64,000 bases of DNA from Pyrrhosoma nymphula (GCA_963573305.1 OY754339.1:74695376-74759375), one strand, 5' to 3'; positions 1 through 12,189 are shown, counted from the first letter of the stretch. A program made the numbers and translations. The notes: generated from the sequence alone by a model not told the origin.

Positions 1-604
1 CAGATTTCGTGCAACAAGTTCTGAACAAGAGGCTCGAATATAAACTGACGCTGGCCACGTGTGACTTGAATCGGTTTGGTCTCTTTCCTTCCTAGAATTG
101 AAGCCACTGGGAGTGAGGAACACAACCGAATGAAAACACCCCTGCCATCGGTATCAAACTAATGACGGTAGAATAATAAAATTAAAACATTAATTGTCAA
201 TCCTTCTAGACACGTGGTTCTCATCATATTAAATGCGTGCTTTCAGTATAAATTTATATACGAACTGAAGTGAAACAAAGGCACAACATTTATCTTACAT
301 GTGAGAGTTAATCTAAATCCATCAGTTCAGTAGAAACGGCACTGTATTTCACTTCTGGGCCGGAAAAACTTATAAAAATATGCTTTTGGAATAATCGACA
401 ATTTTGGAACTTAACTGACACGTCATCAGCAGTTTTAGTATGATAATGCCACAATCAATATGTACTTTTCCATCGAAAACTAAACGAGCCCCTGAGAGCC
501 GTAGGGGCGTGTAGCATGGTGTTTTAAGACACATTTCCAATTTCCGGGGGAAATTTCCAATCATTGCGGTTGTACAAATGATGTGTATGCAGTCACGCGC
601 ACGG
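1..604. other. No feature recognised
   Basis: AT-rich DNA with no coding relic, RNA gene or repeat that I can name. The single short open frame on the minus strand has no recognisable motif. Confidence 0.5.
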
Positions 605-605
605 G

Positions 606-715
606 TGCGAAGTTACACACCAAAGACAGCAAGGTTCGTCATGAAAAAATCATTTGACTTGACCGGGATTCAAACCCGGATCTCTCATTTGCCGGTCAGG
701 TGTGTTAGCCGCTTA
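606..715 (-). mobile_element. tRNA-derived SINE, family S, copy 1
   Basis: Read on the minus strand this contains a tRNA-like B box (GGTTTGAATCCCGG, about 668-681) preceded by a degenerate tRNA-like head (about 690-715) and followed by a T-rich stretch and a conserved tail ending near 612 in CTTTGGTGTGTAAC. The same order occurs in copy 2 (748-858) on the plus strand. Such SINEs are transcribed by RNA polymerase III from the internal A and B boxes and are mobilised by a partner LINE. It is not a tRNA gene: the acceptor stem and anticodon arm do not fold properly. Family membership is inferred from within-window comparison only. Confidence 0.6.
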
Positions 716-747
716 CACAATTAAATAGCAAGTAAAATTAAAATGGA

Positions 748-858
748 TTGGCGTGTAACTGGCTAAGACAACTGGCCGGCAATTGGGAGATCCAGGGTCG
801 AATCCCGGTCGAGTCAAATGTTTTTTTCATAGCGAATTTCACCGTCTTTGGTGCATGA
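748..858 (+). mobile_element. tRNA-derived SINE, family S, copy 2
   Basis: Plus-strand copy with head from about 750, B box GGTCGAATCCCGG near 796-808, then a CAAATG-T(n) junction and a tail with CTTTGGTG near 846-853. It is roughly 80 percent identical by eye to copy 1 in inverted orientation, with heads facing each other across about 40 bp. The two together can form a hairpin with arms of about 100 bp. Confidence 0.6.
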
Positions 859-902
859 AAATAGAGGGTATGGCTTAGAATGGGAAGCAGGAGAGAAGGG
901 AG

Positions 903-1110
903 AGTGGGGCGTGTCTTGAAGGATTAGTGTCTCACTTTGTGTTTGTTTCGAGGTCATCGACATAATGTTTAAACGGGATTCACGAAAGGACGGAATTAAT
1001 GTAATATTCCACAGAACGACGAAGCGTACAAAACTTCCCGACACCCACGGGATTCGAGCCTGGGCCTCTAGTGGTGGTGACCGCGCCAATCCGACCGCCC
1101 TCGGAACGGA
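903..1110 (-). mobile_element. tRNA-derived SINE (family U)
   Basis: On the minus strand a tRNA-like head lies about 1030-1105, with a B box GGCTCGAATCCC at about 1040-1051. A body and an A-rich tail segment (CGAAACAAACACAAAG, near 935-950) follow. A similar tail segment appears in the plus-strand repeat near 36565-36595, read from the opposite strand. No target duplication was found. Confidence 0.45.
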
Positions 1111-1119
1111 GCAAAAAAC

Positions 1120-1830
1120 CTGCCCCCAATCCACCGCATCCCCAACAAAAAAACAAAATCCCACCCCCTTGCCAGGCCACATTTCCACCCCCTGCTCCGC
1201 CACCTTCCTCAGCGCCACCCCTGGCAACCCCCCTGACATCGCGCACCGCGGAGTCGCTCTGCTTGAAATTCCGCCGGGGTTCGAATGGGGAGAGAGATAG
1301 TGGTTAAGGGGGTGGTGAGAGGGGACCGAGAGGGGTTTTGAGGGGCGGGGGTGAGTAGATGTGCCCCTTTCTGGTCGGGGGGGGGGGGGTGGGTGGGGAC
1401 AGGTAGATAAGCGAGGGGAGGGTAGAGGTTATGCGGAGAGGGCAAATACAAAGCGAGAGGGTGCAAAAAAGGCAAGAGATGAACCCAGGTCCGCGATGGA
1501 GATATGAAGAACGAGGAGGATGCGGCCGGAGATGATGGCGGTAGATGAGGGGTGTGTGGCAGGGGGTGAGGGGTGGGAAGAAATGGTACAGGGGAGAGAG
1601 GAAAGATAATAAACGGATTGGGGCAAAAATACGAATGAGGACGATTCGAGTCAGGTGCGGGCGGGGCAGAGACGCGGGCTGTAAAAGGGTAGCGACGGAG
1701 ATGATGAATGACGGATGGGGAAGGAGGCCGAGACTAGGACAAGGGGAGAGGAGGAAGGGAAAAGAAAGCGCGCTATTGGTTACGGCAACACTTCCACGAT
1801 TGTAGTTGGAGCGAGATATCACTAAAGGCA
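1120..1830. repeat. C-rich then G-rich low-complexity tract
   Basis: Positions 1120-1230 are C-rich on the plus strand. About 1290-1790 is strongly G/A-rich. A run of 13 G lies at 1377-1389, followed at once by further G3-G4 runs, so G-quadruplex formation is plausible. The 176-codon minus-strand frame here is rich in Pro, Ser, Leu and His purely because of the C-rich complement, and I do not call it a gene. Confidence 0.6.
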
Positions 1831-1837
1831 ACATTCA

Positions 1838-2388
1838 ATGAATTTGGCCTCATTACAAAATGTTCTTCATCAATCCATCTTTCAGCGATACCAAAATGTC
1901 AGCCACAAAAAGGCACTACTTTTCCACATATTTTTCAAAAAAATGTCAACCGAATTCCTTGGGATGCGGTACGGCTGTGTACCTCGGAGAGACATAGTAC
2001 ACAAAAATGAAGAAGTTTCACAAACTTAAGGCATAAGGAAGAATCAAAGTCTAAATTTTTGTTTTCAATTTCCTGGTAACTGTTTACACAACCCTCACTA
2101 AATTTAGTGCTTAAGTTGCAAAAATTGGCTAATAGTCATTAGAATGTCTCTGCAACGTATTAAAACCCTTTACGGGAATTTCCCTCGATATATCCACAAT
2201 GCCATGCTCCATCAGTTGATTAAATTGGTTGAAAACATTTCGCATTAAGTATTGACGCTAAAGTTTGGTCAAGCAAGTACCGTGCTTTGCTTTCTTCAGC
2301 GACCGGAAGTGGACGAAGAGGTAGTGACACCTAATATCGCAAATACCGAGCTATCATCAACACCTAGATTTACATACTACTCTGTAAA
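1838..2388. other. No feature recognised
   Basis: AT-rich stretch with no coding relic. It contains a perfect 11-bp kappa-B-like palindrome, GGGAATTTCCC, at 2174-2184, which may be coincidental. Confidence 0.4.
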
Positions 2389-2390
2389 TG

Positions 2391-2675
2391 GACGCGTGGC
2401 AGGGGTTGTAGGGACATCAGTCATGGAATGGGGAGGGAAAGGAATCGGAGGAGGCAATGGAATTGCCCCTGGGTCTCGGTACATTTTTCTGCCGTTACTA
2501 ATTATTCGTGAAGAGGAGTATTTTTTCAACCTTTCAGTTTGGCAGTGCATAACTATTTACATTTCACAGGAGGCAATATTTAACAAAAATGCAGCTTTTC
2601 TTCGTACTTAGTTTTTTTCGCGTTTTACATTTTTCTCAGCAGGCTCCCAAATTCCCGCGGCGCACTCGGGTACTA
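2391..2675 (+). mobile_element. Interspersed repeat family R, copy 1 (partial)
   Basis: The left edge resembles the left edge of the copies at 18471 and 45034 (a G-rich stretch, then GGACATCAGTCATGG). The right edge contains CAGGCTCCCAAATTC near 2640, shared with 18925 and, less well, with 45627. The middle is diverged. I see no coding sequence. Class is unknown; the lack of terminal inverted repeats and variable internal loss suggest a retroelement relic. Confidence 0.5.
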
Positions 2676-2689
2676 TAGTTGAAAAATCA

Positions 2690-3225
2690 CGTCCACTTTC
2701 GGGGGAGGCACGGTCAAGAGAGCTTTATCATTGTATTAAGACCTAGGAAACTAGGTGTTTTCATAATGTAATCCATAATTCAATATCTTCGAATACCGCT
2801 CTGTCTCTCGATAAATTCATGTGCTACCCAAAGGGTGTATGTTATAGAATCTGTATCGATGAATATTGCTTCTATATAAATTAGCAGATAAAGAAGAGTA
2901 CAACAGCAAGCATGCAAGACATGCTACTTAGCATATTTATTCGGAATTATTAGAGACAAATTAACAAATTAGCTAAACTAATTATTGACAAATCTAATCA
3001 TTAAGTCGCAAGGGTAGTCATTATGGTTTCTTGCCGAGCGCAGAAAATGGCATTTTAAACCAGTAAGTTCCACATGATCCAATCAACCCTAGAGTGTCGG
3101 GTTTCGTAAAATGTTCATGTTGAAGTCAGGACACAGATCGGCTTGAAACTGTGATTAATTATTAGCTGTAAATCTTTACCGACTAGTAATTGCTAACGAG
3201 AATAATTCCAACACATTTATTTATA
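2690..3225. other. No feature recognised
   Basis: AT-rich DNA without a recognisable gene or repeat copy. Confidence 0.4.
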
Positions 3226-3229
3226 ATTT

Positions 3230-3570
3230 CAGACGGGTGAATGAGCACCGAGCGGGGAACAAATGAACTCGACGAGGACTAATGAAAAATGACGGTGGAC
3301 TAAAAACGGCAGGCTGAGGAAGCACATTACGAAATGCCGAAGGGTTACAAAGGATAAATAAGGGCAAAGAGGAGGACGGGAGATAACGCAAAAGTCTGCG
3401 ATAAAGTGGAGGCACAGAGAGAGGGAGGAGGAGGATGCAATAAAGAGGCGGGGGTGGAGGAGGCAAAGAAATGCTTGAGAGGCAAGACGTGGTCGGGTTA
3501 GAGAAGAAAGCCCGCGGGAATTCAGATTTCGAGGCTGACATCCAACGTGTTCCACGAGGACGTTCGTTCA
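3230..3570. repeat. Purine-rich tract
   Basis: Plus strand is rich in GGA/GAA triplets, so the minus strand gives two overlapping Leu/Ser/Pro/Arg-rich open frames of about 106-108 codons with no domain signature. Treated as compositional. Confidence 0.5.
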
Positions 3571-3574
3571 GAAA

Positions 3575-4340
3575 AAAAAGCGGAGAGCAAACTTTCTACA
3601 ATCACGATGTAGCCGAGAAGCAAAAAAATAATTAATTTCACTTATAATAGCACAGTCTGACCAACGAATCATCAGAGGCTAAGCTAGGTCAGCACAACAA
3701 AAAAAAGAGAACTTACACAGCGAGTAATATTAAATCACCTTACAAATGAATTATAAAAACCTGCAAGAGGAAATACTGTAAAAACGTACGGTGAATAAAA
3801 TACTCTTAACTAAGGTGAAGCAAAAGTAAAGACTAACGATGGTCATTAGATTATGTGCGCGGAATACAGATTCTGAGAGAGCCAATCTGGAATCTCATAA
3901 TCATATTTAGTGCATATCCCTAACCTCTACCACTTTGTAATTCTATGACTCTCTACCTCAGCGCGCGTTTCTATCACAATACACTTCAGATTCAAAGAAC
4001 AGAGAGCGTTAGTGATTCCTCATTACTGCGCAAACCTCGTGCCTCCAAGAAATATATGAAAAAAATATACGCATTTCTAGTGTCAATATTACGCAGAAAT
4101 TTTGTTCCTTTACCACAAGCGAGGGAAACGAACGCTGAATATTCCATGTTAGTGGTGAGTAACTATTCGCTGAGAGCTATGGATAATAGAGATAAAATTG
4201 AAATTATGATTGAAACGAATGGCCTACGAAGAGTAGGGGAGGAATGATGCTTACATGAAAACTCTTGGAGAAAAAATACACATGTTTACCAGAAACAAAC
4301 TACTGAGAACAAACATTGAAGTAACAACAAAAGGGAAGGA
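3575..4340. other. No feature recognised
   Basis: AT-rich. A 100-codon frame at 3945-4247 begins with ATG but shows no family signature, signal peptide or repeated motif. Confidence 0.4.
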
Positions 4341-4899
4341 TTGTCATGAATAATGTGCATCGGGAAAATTATGAGGGGTGCCAACATAAAATTTTGGGAT
4401 TGGTGTCAGCTGATATTGAACCAATATTTGGAGAGGTCGGCACTTCTTCTCGAATAGAATATCAAAAGGATCCAAGCAATGTGACAGAGATAGGAGAGAG
4501 ACGGGGAGGCAAGGGTAATCGGATGGAGAGTAGCTACGTGCGGTGGGAAGAAGGGCGAGCGATAGAGGAAAGAGTATTCCTCCGAGGGAAAGGGATGAAG
4601 ATGGAAGAATAAGCGACTCAATGGAACGCCGAGATAAGGGGACGTGAGTTGATGTCGGAGAGTATTTATACCGACAAAAATCCTTTGAACGTCGACGTTA
4701 AGCAAGACTAGCACGATCCTTGCCGAGTTTCAACCACGAGGCTGCACGCCCCAAGAAATTTTTGGGGCCATTTGTGTGTATTTGTGCCGAATTAACCCTC
4801 TCCATTGCTCTCCAAACCCCTCACCCTCTTTTTCACCCCTACATCCCCCACCAACCATCAACGGAGCGACCAACCCCTCAAAACCAAGCATTTATTATC

Positions 4900-6555
4900 G
4901 TAGGAGAGAGTCGGAATATTTATTCCTAAATTTATCATTCGAGAAAATTATCATACATACATATCCTTAGGTACTTATTATTCACCTCGCTTGTTTTTTT
5001 TCTTTGACGAATGAATCCACGTTCCCCCTCTAGATATCAAAGCGGAATAATGACGCGGAGATTGTATCGAAACTTTTGCTACTTCCATTAATCACGGCGC
5101 ATAATTTGGGATAAAAACACAAAAACCCTGTTGATAGATTAAAACGTTTCGGTAATGTTTGGAGTGGGACGATTACTCATGAAGTCCGAGCTAAAAATAA
5201 AGCGGACTTGTCAAAGCAGGAATAGGCGCCAGATGAAAAATTGATCACGAGTGTTAAACTGCACAACGTGGAATTAAAAAAAAAACGAAGGACTGACTTA
5301 GAAAGAGAGGCCGAGATAACTATTTTGGAAATCTTCAAACTTGCTCGCTTTATGGTATGGGCAGATTCGTTTTTGAAATTAATGGATCAGCTGTCAAGAG
5401 GAAAAACATGAAAAGAGAAATGAATAGATCCACATGGCAGTCATCTAAATTTAAAAAAAGAAGGGAACTGCATTGCGTTTGTCAAAATTTGCGACAGGAA
5501 CAAATACATGACAAAATAACACTTTCAAGCGTAATACGTATTTTTTAAATATCAAACACGAAAAATATTTTGTCAACGACTTTAATACTGCACCTTTGCT
5601 GGTATGGAGAGTTTGAGAGACTATAGCAAGTATTATCGAGTTATGGATATAAGTTTGAGGGAAGAAATCAGAATGCGTACTTCCACCATCTGTATGCAAA
5701 GAATTGGCTGGAATGTGACAGCCTTAGACGCAATGAAATATTTCATTTAAATTCAATTTTTATATTGGTACTCACACAAAAAATATGAACCTTGATAAAA
5801 GAAGAAGTGAAATCAACAACAAATCAAAAATTACTACTACTTCACTTCAGTTATACTACGTAAGTCCATCAGAAAAACCTAACTTTAACTTTAAACTAAA
5901 CAATTTACCATGATGTAATGCTTTTAATGATAGCGATATTTTACTTCGGTAGCTTCGGCGTATTCGACTTCGGTAGCCAAAGCACAGAGAAACTATAGCC
6001 TACCAAATGCGTATAAAACATGCATTGGGCGACAGAAAAACCTCAAAATATGCCTGATTTAATGTACCGCGTCAAAAAAACCTAGTTAAGTAGAACCTGA
6101 GGGACATCCTGTTTGGGCCGGAAGGGATAAAATCAGCTCTCGTGACAGATAAATACCCATGAGGCAGCATTTTCCAGAACAAGCCGCGTTACAGTTGACC
6201 TGTTTTTTAGGAATAACGATGAAAACTAGATATTCAAATTCTTTTACATTTAAAGAACATATACTCATATCGCTATGACAGATAACCAGTAAAAGCAAAA
6301 ACAACATGATTTCCGATGACACAAAAAAAGGAATTCAGTATTCTTGTTTCGTAATCACTAACGAAAATGTAGATTTCCTCGGAAATAATCACCAAAACTC
6401 GTAAAAATTATCATGGTTCGGACCTCGAATTGCCATAGTGAAAATATGAGCATGTTTTTTATTGGAAAATAATAGGGTAAGTAATAGGTAATTGATGCTC
6501 CCAAAATTCGCGTGAGTAATGAATTATCTCTCTCTTCTACGACATGATATACCAT
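4900..6555. other. No feature recognised
   Basis: About 1.6 kb of AT-rich sequence. The only local structure noticed is an 11-bp direct repeat ACTTCGGTAGC at 5943-5953 and 5967-5977. Confidence 0.4.
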
Positions 6556-6560
6556 TACTT

Positions 6561-6990
6561 TTCATTTATTTTATTTATTTTATTTTTAAAGTGGTACACA
6601 TACAGCAAGACTTCCAATTTATAGTGCACTTATAACAACTAAAAATTAATATATAAATTAATAGTTACAATTTTAAATAGAACAAAAAAACGAAACAACA
6701 AACATTTATCCAGATATATAATCATTCATGCGTTAAATATGTTGATGCCAGGTGAGTAATATTTTTAACTGTCAAAGAAAACGGATCAATATCACCCGGG
6801 AGAGAATTTATTAGAAAAGAAAGTCTATGGAATAGAGAGCGCTTAATTACTGATAGTCTGGGTGCAGGCATGTGGAGTAAGGAGGTAGAACGGGTGTGGC
6901 GGGAAGGCACTCTGATGTTGAGGAAGGAAACAATATCAGGACAGTCGAAGTGGAAATTTAATAGGAAAAACATAAAAATATTGTAAGCTT
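6561..6990 (-). mobile_element. LINE 3' end (non-LTR retrotransposon relic, CR1/Jockey-like)
   Basis: The minus strand from about 6973 down to 6722 encodes a peptide with DCPDIVSFLNIRVPSRHTRS followed by INSLPGDIDPF. This matches the usual carboxy-terminal segment after the reverse transcriptase of CR1/Jockey-type LINE ORF2 proteins (family knowledge, not a search). A stop codon follows at 6722-6724, then about 130 bp of AT-rich 3' UTR and an ATAAA/ATAAAT-type tail at 6561-6587. The reverse transcriptase and endonuclease are absent, so this is a 5'-truncated dead copy, the typical outcome of incomplete target-primed reverse transcription. The left boundary on the plus strand is firm because of the tail. 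The upstream extent toward 7300 is uncertain because the frame breaks there. Confidence 0.75.
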
Positions 6991-7574
6991 TATATAATAA
7001 GCTTTATATTGCGAACTAAATAATAACTGATTTTTCAAGTGAGAGCTCAGGATCTTGGCTTTCTCAAAGTAGAACTTCTCAAATCTCCAACTAAGCATAT
7101 CATAAGTAAAAACGCAAATTTTGTGTAGTTGTTTTAAGAATATATACCATCGTAACACACTTATCATCTTAACTATACTACCACAACTTACTAAAAGTGC
7201 AGCAATAAAGTTCCGTTTAATTTTCGCCGTATCAACTGGAAAAAATGCCCAACTGCCTACTAGAAATAGTTGGTCACATACACACCAGCGAGAGTGACAG
7301 GAATTTGACAAATTTCATTCAATAAGGCTAGTGGTCATTCATCTGAAAATGTTATTAGCTGGCACATATATTTTGAACATTAGGTTATAGCGTGAACCTA
7401 TCAATTCCCAAGAATCGAAATAGCATTTGCGCCACATTCATTGCGCCACGATCGGTTGTGCGGTTCTCGGCAGTGAAAACTTTTCTTCTCAGGTATTTTT
7501 TAGTTTAAACAATGTAGGGTCAATAAGGGAACTGTAACCCAGCAAAGGACTGATCCATGTAGGGGATGTAACCC

Positions 7575-7690
7575 CCAAGAAGTGGAAATTCACCATGGAA
7601 AATAATCAATCACTTGTCTCGAGTGGGATTCGTCGCCGGATCTACTACTTGACGTTAAGGAGTGCCGACCGATTTAACCGTCAAGGGAAT
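7575..7690 (-). mobile_element. tRNA-derived SINE, family S, copy 3 (diverged)
   Basis: On the minus strand a degenerate B box (GGCGACGAATCCCAC, near 7627-7641) precedes a tail with GGTGAATTTCCAC near 7582-7596. Both resemble copy 2. It is more decayed than copies 1 and 2. Confidence 0.45.
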
Positions 7691-8149
7691 GTAATTACAA
7701 TTGAGAGTTGGTCATGTTTTTTTTTAAATTTCAACTTCCTTTGGCCAACGTTTCACTTTTTAATTTAAGCATTATCAGAGCTACAGCACAATGCAAGGAA
7801 AACAGTTATTACCAGTTATAATTATACAGAGATAAAAGAGTTAACACTCACAAATTTAGTACCCTAAGGTGAGAACAACTTTCTTGCTATGACAATGGTA
7901 ACAAAGATTTCCTCTTGGTAACAAAATCAACACCAATTACAAAAAGAATGCCAATATGGAAACCCATGATAAAATGTTAATTAAAAAATATAATATGTAA
8001 AAATAATAATAATAAACGCATACATTAATTAATGTGGTCAATAAACAACAACACATATATAATTACAGGCAAATTTCGGATAAATTTTATTTGAGAGGCA
8101 TCGTGAACACAGTTCAAATGAACCCCTTTGGCGAAATCAGCCTTGAATG

Positions 8150-8285
8150 TGGATGACCATGGCCATAAAACTGGCAAACACAACTGACCGGCGACAGGGA
8201 GATCTGGGTTTGTATCCCATGCAAGTCAGTTCATTTTTTTTAATGAGAATCAATTTCCACACTTAGGTGTCACATATTTCAAAGG
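8150..8285 (+). mobile_element. tRNA-derived SINE, family S, copy 4
   Basis: The plus strand shows AACTGACCGGCGACAGGGAG, then the B box GGGTTTGTATCCCATG near 8206-8221, then CAAGTCAGTTCATTTTTTTT and a tail with AATTTCCACACTTAGGTG. This is the same module order as copy 2. It stands head-to-head with copy 3 about 460 bp away. Confidence 0.55.
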
Positions 8286-8289
8286 AAAT

Positions 8290-8635
8290 GGGTGACCAAG
8301 TCATGCGCCGTGCTAGCCGATAAAGATTGGGAACAGCTGGATATGAAAGCATGCGCACGATTACGTATCATAATATTTGGGTGGGTCCTTCAAAGTCAAA
8401 CCACCTAATTTCAAAAAATGTTCGTGCCCTCTAGATAGGATAGTCTTAATTTTTATTCTTGCATAGGCATGGATGAGCTGCGCTCAAATTAGTATTTTCA
8501 GATTACTTTGACAAAAAAAGGCCTGTATTACTTTTTTGAAAAACTAACCTTCACGCGGGAATTCCACGTTTGTTCGTTAAAAATGGTGGATTGTTCCAAC
8601 AGCATGCCCTCTTGCACGTAGAGCACTTTTCATTG
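8290..8635. other. No feature recognised
   Basis: Mixed-composition sequence between a SINE and a G-rich tract. No coding relic seen. Confidence 0.4.
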
Positions 8636-8639
8636 GCCG

Positions 8640-8955
8640 GTATCGTTTGCGTGGGGGAGGGAATGTAAAGAGTGTGGAGGAAAGTGGGAGGAGTGGGAAG
8701 GGGAGGCGTGGGGGGGGGGGAGGGTTAGATGGCTATCCGAGGCGGGGGAGCCAAAGGGAGACGAGAGGAAGAAGAGAGACGAGCGAAGAAAGCAAGAGAG
8801 GCTGACGCCCTCGCTCACGTCTGGGGGAAGGAGGAGTGAGAGGAAGAAGAGATAAAGAAGGTGGCAGGGGGTGCGCGTGGGTGGAAGGAAGAGGGGGAGG
8901 GATGGGAGGGGAAGGGTCTGCACGGACATCAAGGGGGTTGCGTAGTGAGGCAACG
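8640..8955. repeat. G-rich low-complexity tract
   Basis: Plus strand is dominated by GGGAGG and GAGGAAG-type runs, including an 11-G run at 8710-8720. The long Pro/Ser/Leu-rich frames on the minus strand (106 and 145 codons) are compositional. Confidence 0.6.
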
Positions 8956-9129
8956 AGGTGCCCGGTGCAAAGGAGGAGGATATGGCATCGGTCGTCCCGG
9001 TAACGAACGGCCAATGTAGCCGAGACGATACGGGAAAATCCTGCCATGTACAAGACGAAGAGAACACAAACTGTTTGTCAAGGAAGAAAAACTTTTTTTG
9101 GACCGGTCTCCGTTCGTTCAGTGCTGAAA

Positions 9130-9480
9130 ATCTTTTTAACCCTCCCCCATTTTAAAAGCAAAAGGAATAACGATGCGTCCGTAAGGCGTGTGTTGCTCTA
9201 GGGAGGGGAAAACGCAACAAGGATTCACAAACAGGCCGAGCCCGGGGCGAAAAATATCTTTACAAGACAGCGCACAACTTCTCCCTGGGGACGAATGCAG
9301 CAAATTCCGCGATAATTTGCTTCCATTCTGCGCCCGAGGGAAGGAAAAGCGATTAGCTGTCCGACGTGGCAAAGTGAACCGCTCACGGCTGAGGCGGCGG
9401 GAAAGTGCTCGCCTCATTTATACGACCTCGGCGAGAATTAAAACTAGTTACCAGCATCTCGCAATCATTCTTTACTTTCA
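9130..9480. other. CpG-rich, non-repetitive block (candidate regulatory DNA)
   Basis: This stretch is richer in CpG than its AT-rich flanks and shows no tract repetition. It contains overlapping frames on both strands (93 codons minus, 100 codons plus) with no domain signature. Its composition would fit a promoter or enhancer, but nothing in the sequence shows a transcription start. Confidence 0.3.
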
Positions 9481-9484
9481 AAAA

Positions 9485-11050
9485 CTTTAATTGGGCGTCG
9501 AGATAATTATCCGCCATCAGTCTTGCTCCGATAATGAATGAGAACAAATTAAGCAGTCATTTATCGCAAAAATATTGACTCAAAGGCCATTATCTGATAA
9601 TATGTATATGTACACGTGGCAATTTTCCTCGTGCAATTTTTAATTCTATGATGACGGTGAAGATTCGTCATTAAGGAGAAACAAAGAGCAGCATAGAAGA
9701 AAAAATGCATGGGGTCGATGAACATACGGATTACCTTGTCCTCGTTACGTCGGCATTAATTGAGTGTAGGGATCCCATTGCAGCCGTTCTTACCTGGAAA
9801 AGATAAAAAATTCTCGCATGAGTGCGTGAGTAAAAGTAATGAAAATTGTTGATGATAGTAAATAGCGCTTGATAACAACGGGATGAAATATCATATTACT
9901 CCAACGTCCTTAAATCATTCAACCATGAAATGCATAATTGATACAAAATAAATACATAAGCGAAGACAAAAAGCTATATATAAAATATTTACAATAAACA
10001 CATTGAAATCTCTAAGGCCTACATTAATATTAAGCTACATTTAAAGGAAATGAAAGCAGATTAATTTTTATTAACAATGTATGAATTTCCCATTCTTTCA
10101 GATCACTTATACCAGCTTGATTGCCATACATGGAGATGCAAGTACTTCGTGCAGCGTTAGCACAAAGCAATGCAATTTATTAAATTTCCATTGGCATCGA
10201 AGTATCGCGGAAGTTACAAGGATTGGTGGGAAGGGTAAGATTCTTTGCATAATTTCACTCTACCAGAAAGTGATAAGATTTACAAGACTTTGTATCACAC
10301 AGGTATGTACAATAACTGCATGAAGTATAGAGACAAACTAGGAGAGCGCTTAGTACAGGTCGAAGCGAAAGGTTCGAAAATGTGGGCTACAGTAATCCGT
10401 CTCTGATGCATTGGAATTTTCGTGTACAAACATATTGCACGCGAATTGCACTTAGTTTAAAAGGACCTTGTTCAAGGGAGGGAGTTCTTTTGCCCCTTGT
10501 AATATAGGCACGGTCATAGCTTCACTCTTAGAATCTGCATTGAGGAATTGCTTGGGCTTACAGGTGGAGGCGATTGAGTGCCGAATACCTTTGATTATCT
10601 TTATTACTGACTATTCAGCATGAGTTTTTCAACGCGAACTAATTTTTTAGCACGACTGGATTGGATCTCATTTGGCTGAGAAATTTAAATGATATTGAAA
10701 TATCACCAAAAATACACGTAGCCACCAGATACGTCATAGAACAGCCAGTTTAAATCAAGCTTTGAGCACCCATCTATACGAACCGCTAGATTCGTTTGTC
10801 GTGATACTTAAATAAATGACTATATGTATGTATTGCAAAAAATGACCATTACGTATTAACTATAGGATTTTTAGGTATGGAATAAGACGTGAGATGGTGC
10901 TTGAACCAATCGTGACTCTAACTCTATCAGAAGATGCCCCACGATAATGAAAATACAAATATATTTCACACAATAGGTAGATACATATCTAAGGAATACA
11001 AGGTGATGAAAACGCTATTTTTCTTCCTATTAGTGTTGGAGGGTAGAAAA
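9485..11050. other. No feature recognised
   Basis: About 1.5 kb of AT-rich sequence. Around 10560-10590 a short stretch (GGCGATTGAGTGCCGAATACC) may be a remnant of the far end of SINE family A, but it is too short to call. Confidence 0.35.
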
Positions 11051-11059
11051 ATTGGTAGT

Positions 11060-11385
11060 TCGGTTATTTTGGGGTGGCAACCAATGATTTAGGCCGTTTG
11101 AACCACTGAGAAGAATTACTTGGATAATGATGGAATGGTGGAGAGAAACCCAGCGCCGGCATAAGCCTGTAGTGACCGAAAGTTGCTAATGCGTCCATAA
11201 TAGTATAACATCCCATATGACGGACGGGATCGTGTAATTGAGGAGCTCTCCAAAAGACTCCAAAAAAGGATCGAGATTCCGTTGAAAAATCTTTGGATTT
11301 GAATCCAAACCCTAAAGACGGGAATCCCCAGTCACTCACTCCTGTAGCCGCGAAGCACACCAATTCGATTCCCTAAAAGGAGGAA
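11060..11385 (-). mobile_element. tRNA-derived SINE, family A, copy 1
   Basis: On the minus strand the head lies about 11275-11370 with a B-box-like GGTTTGGATTCAAATCC. The body runs leftwards through a block reading AAACCCAGCGCCGGCAT on the plus strand (11138-11154), which is shared with the copy at 20790 and in altered form with those at 24360 and 34370. Roughly 320 bp long. The family is defined here from six copies in the window. Target duplications are not clear. Confidence 0.55.
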
Positions 11386-11499
11386 GCACGCTTGAATTCG
11401 CAGTGGAAGGAGAGGATGGATGTGGACTCAAGAATGAGAGGAAGAAAATGGGGAAGATGCGGAGAGGAGGTTGAGGGGAGGGGGCTCCAAATTGATGCC

Positions 11500-11690
11500 C
11501 CTCGTCGATAGGGCGCGATGGCCATCGGCGATAACTTCAGTCAAAATTCACATTGAATCACGTGACCGGCTGGTGACCTCATTTCCGTTCCGCGGGATGG
11601 GTTTCCGAGCGGCTGTCGGCGGCGGTGGTTTCCGCGGCGGGGTGACGTCATGCCTCGACGTTCGAAGGAGGTGGCGTCAAGGGATGATGA
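11500..11690. other. CpG-rich block with a perfect CRE palindrome
   Basis: CpG-dense sequence following a SINE. It contains TGACGTCA (cAMP-response element consensus) at 11643-11650. A G-rich tract follows at 11690-11800. No start codon context or splice signal convinces me of an exon here. Confidence 0.3.
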
Positions 11691-12189
11691 TGATGCGAAA
11701 GGGACGTGGGCGTCTTCGGGTGGGAGGGTCGGAGGGTGGGAGGATGGGAGAGTGGGAGGGAGCACAAGCGTTGGAGGTGCGAGGGGTGGAGGAGGATAAT
11801 GAAAAATGAGTCCAACATCCCTCCCTCTCCTCATGTTTCCCTCTCATTCCCACCACTCTGCTCAAGACGGCTCAGGCCTCGGGTGCCGTCGCAGTGGGGA
11901 TCCTCAGAAGTCAAACAAAATCCGCTCCAAGAGCAACTATAGTTCTACTGTCGATATGATGGACTTTGTTGTGAAATATCGCACATGAAAAATCGAGATG
12001 AAAAATTCCGATCCAAATCCCAAAAAAAACTTTTCAGCGAAAATATTGGTAATCAATGACACTTAATAACACAAATATAAATATTCTTTAAATAAATCAT
12101 TAGTGCTTAAAACAGTATAATCTCCATCTACCAACTATTGAACTACCTAACCCGCAAGCGCCTTCCCGTCCTCCTCTTTTGTCAGTTAC

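Noticed and set aside
1304..1834. 176-codon minus-strand frame
   Set aside because: Lies in a G-rich tract; Pro/Ser/Leu/His-rich composition follows from the nucleotide skew and other frames are also open.
2174..2184. Kappa-B palindrome GGGAATTTCCC as a regulatory site
   Set aside because: A single word in AT-rich sequence with no promoter or gene nearby; recorded but not claimed.
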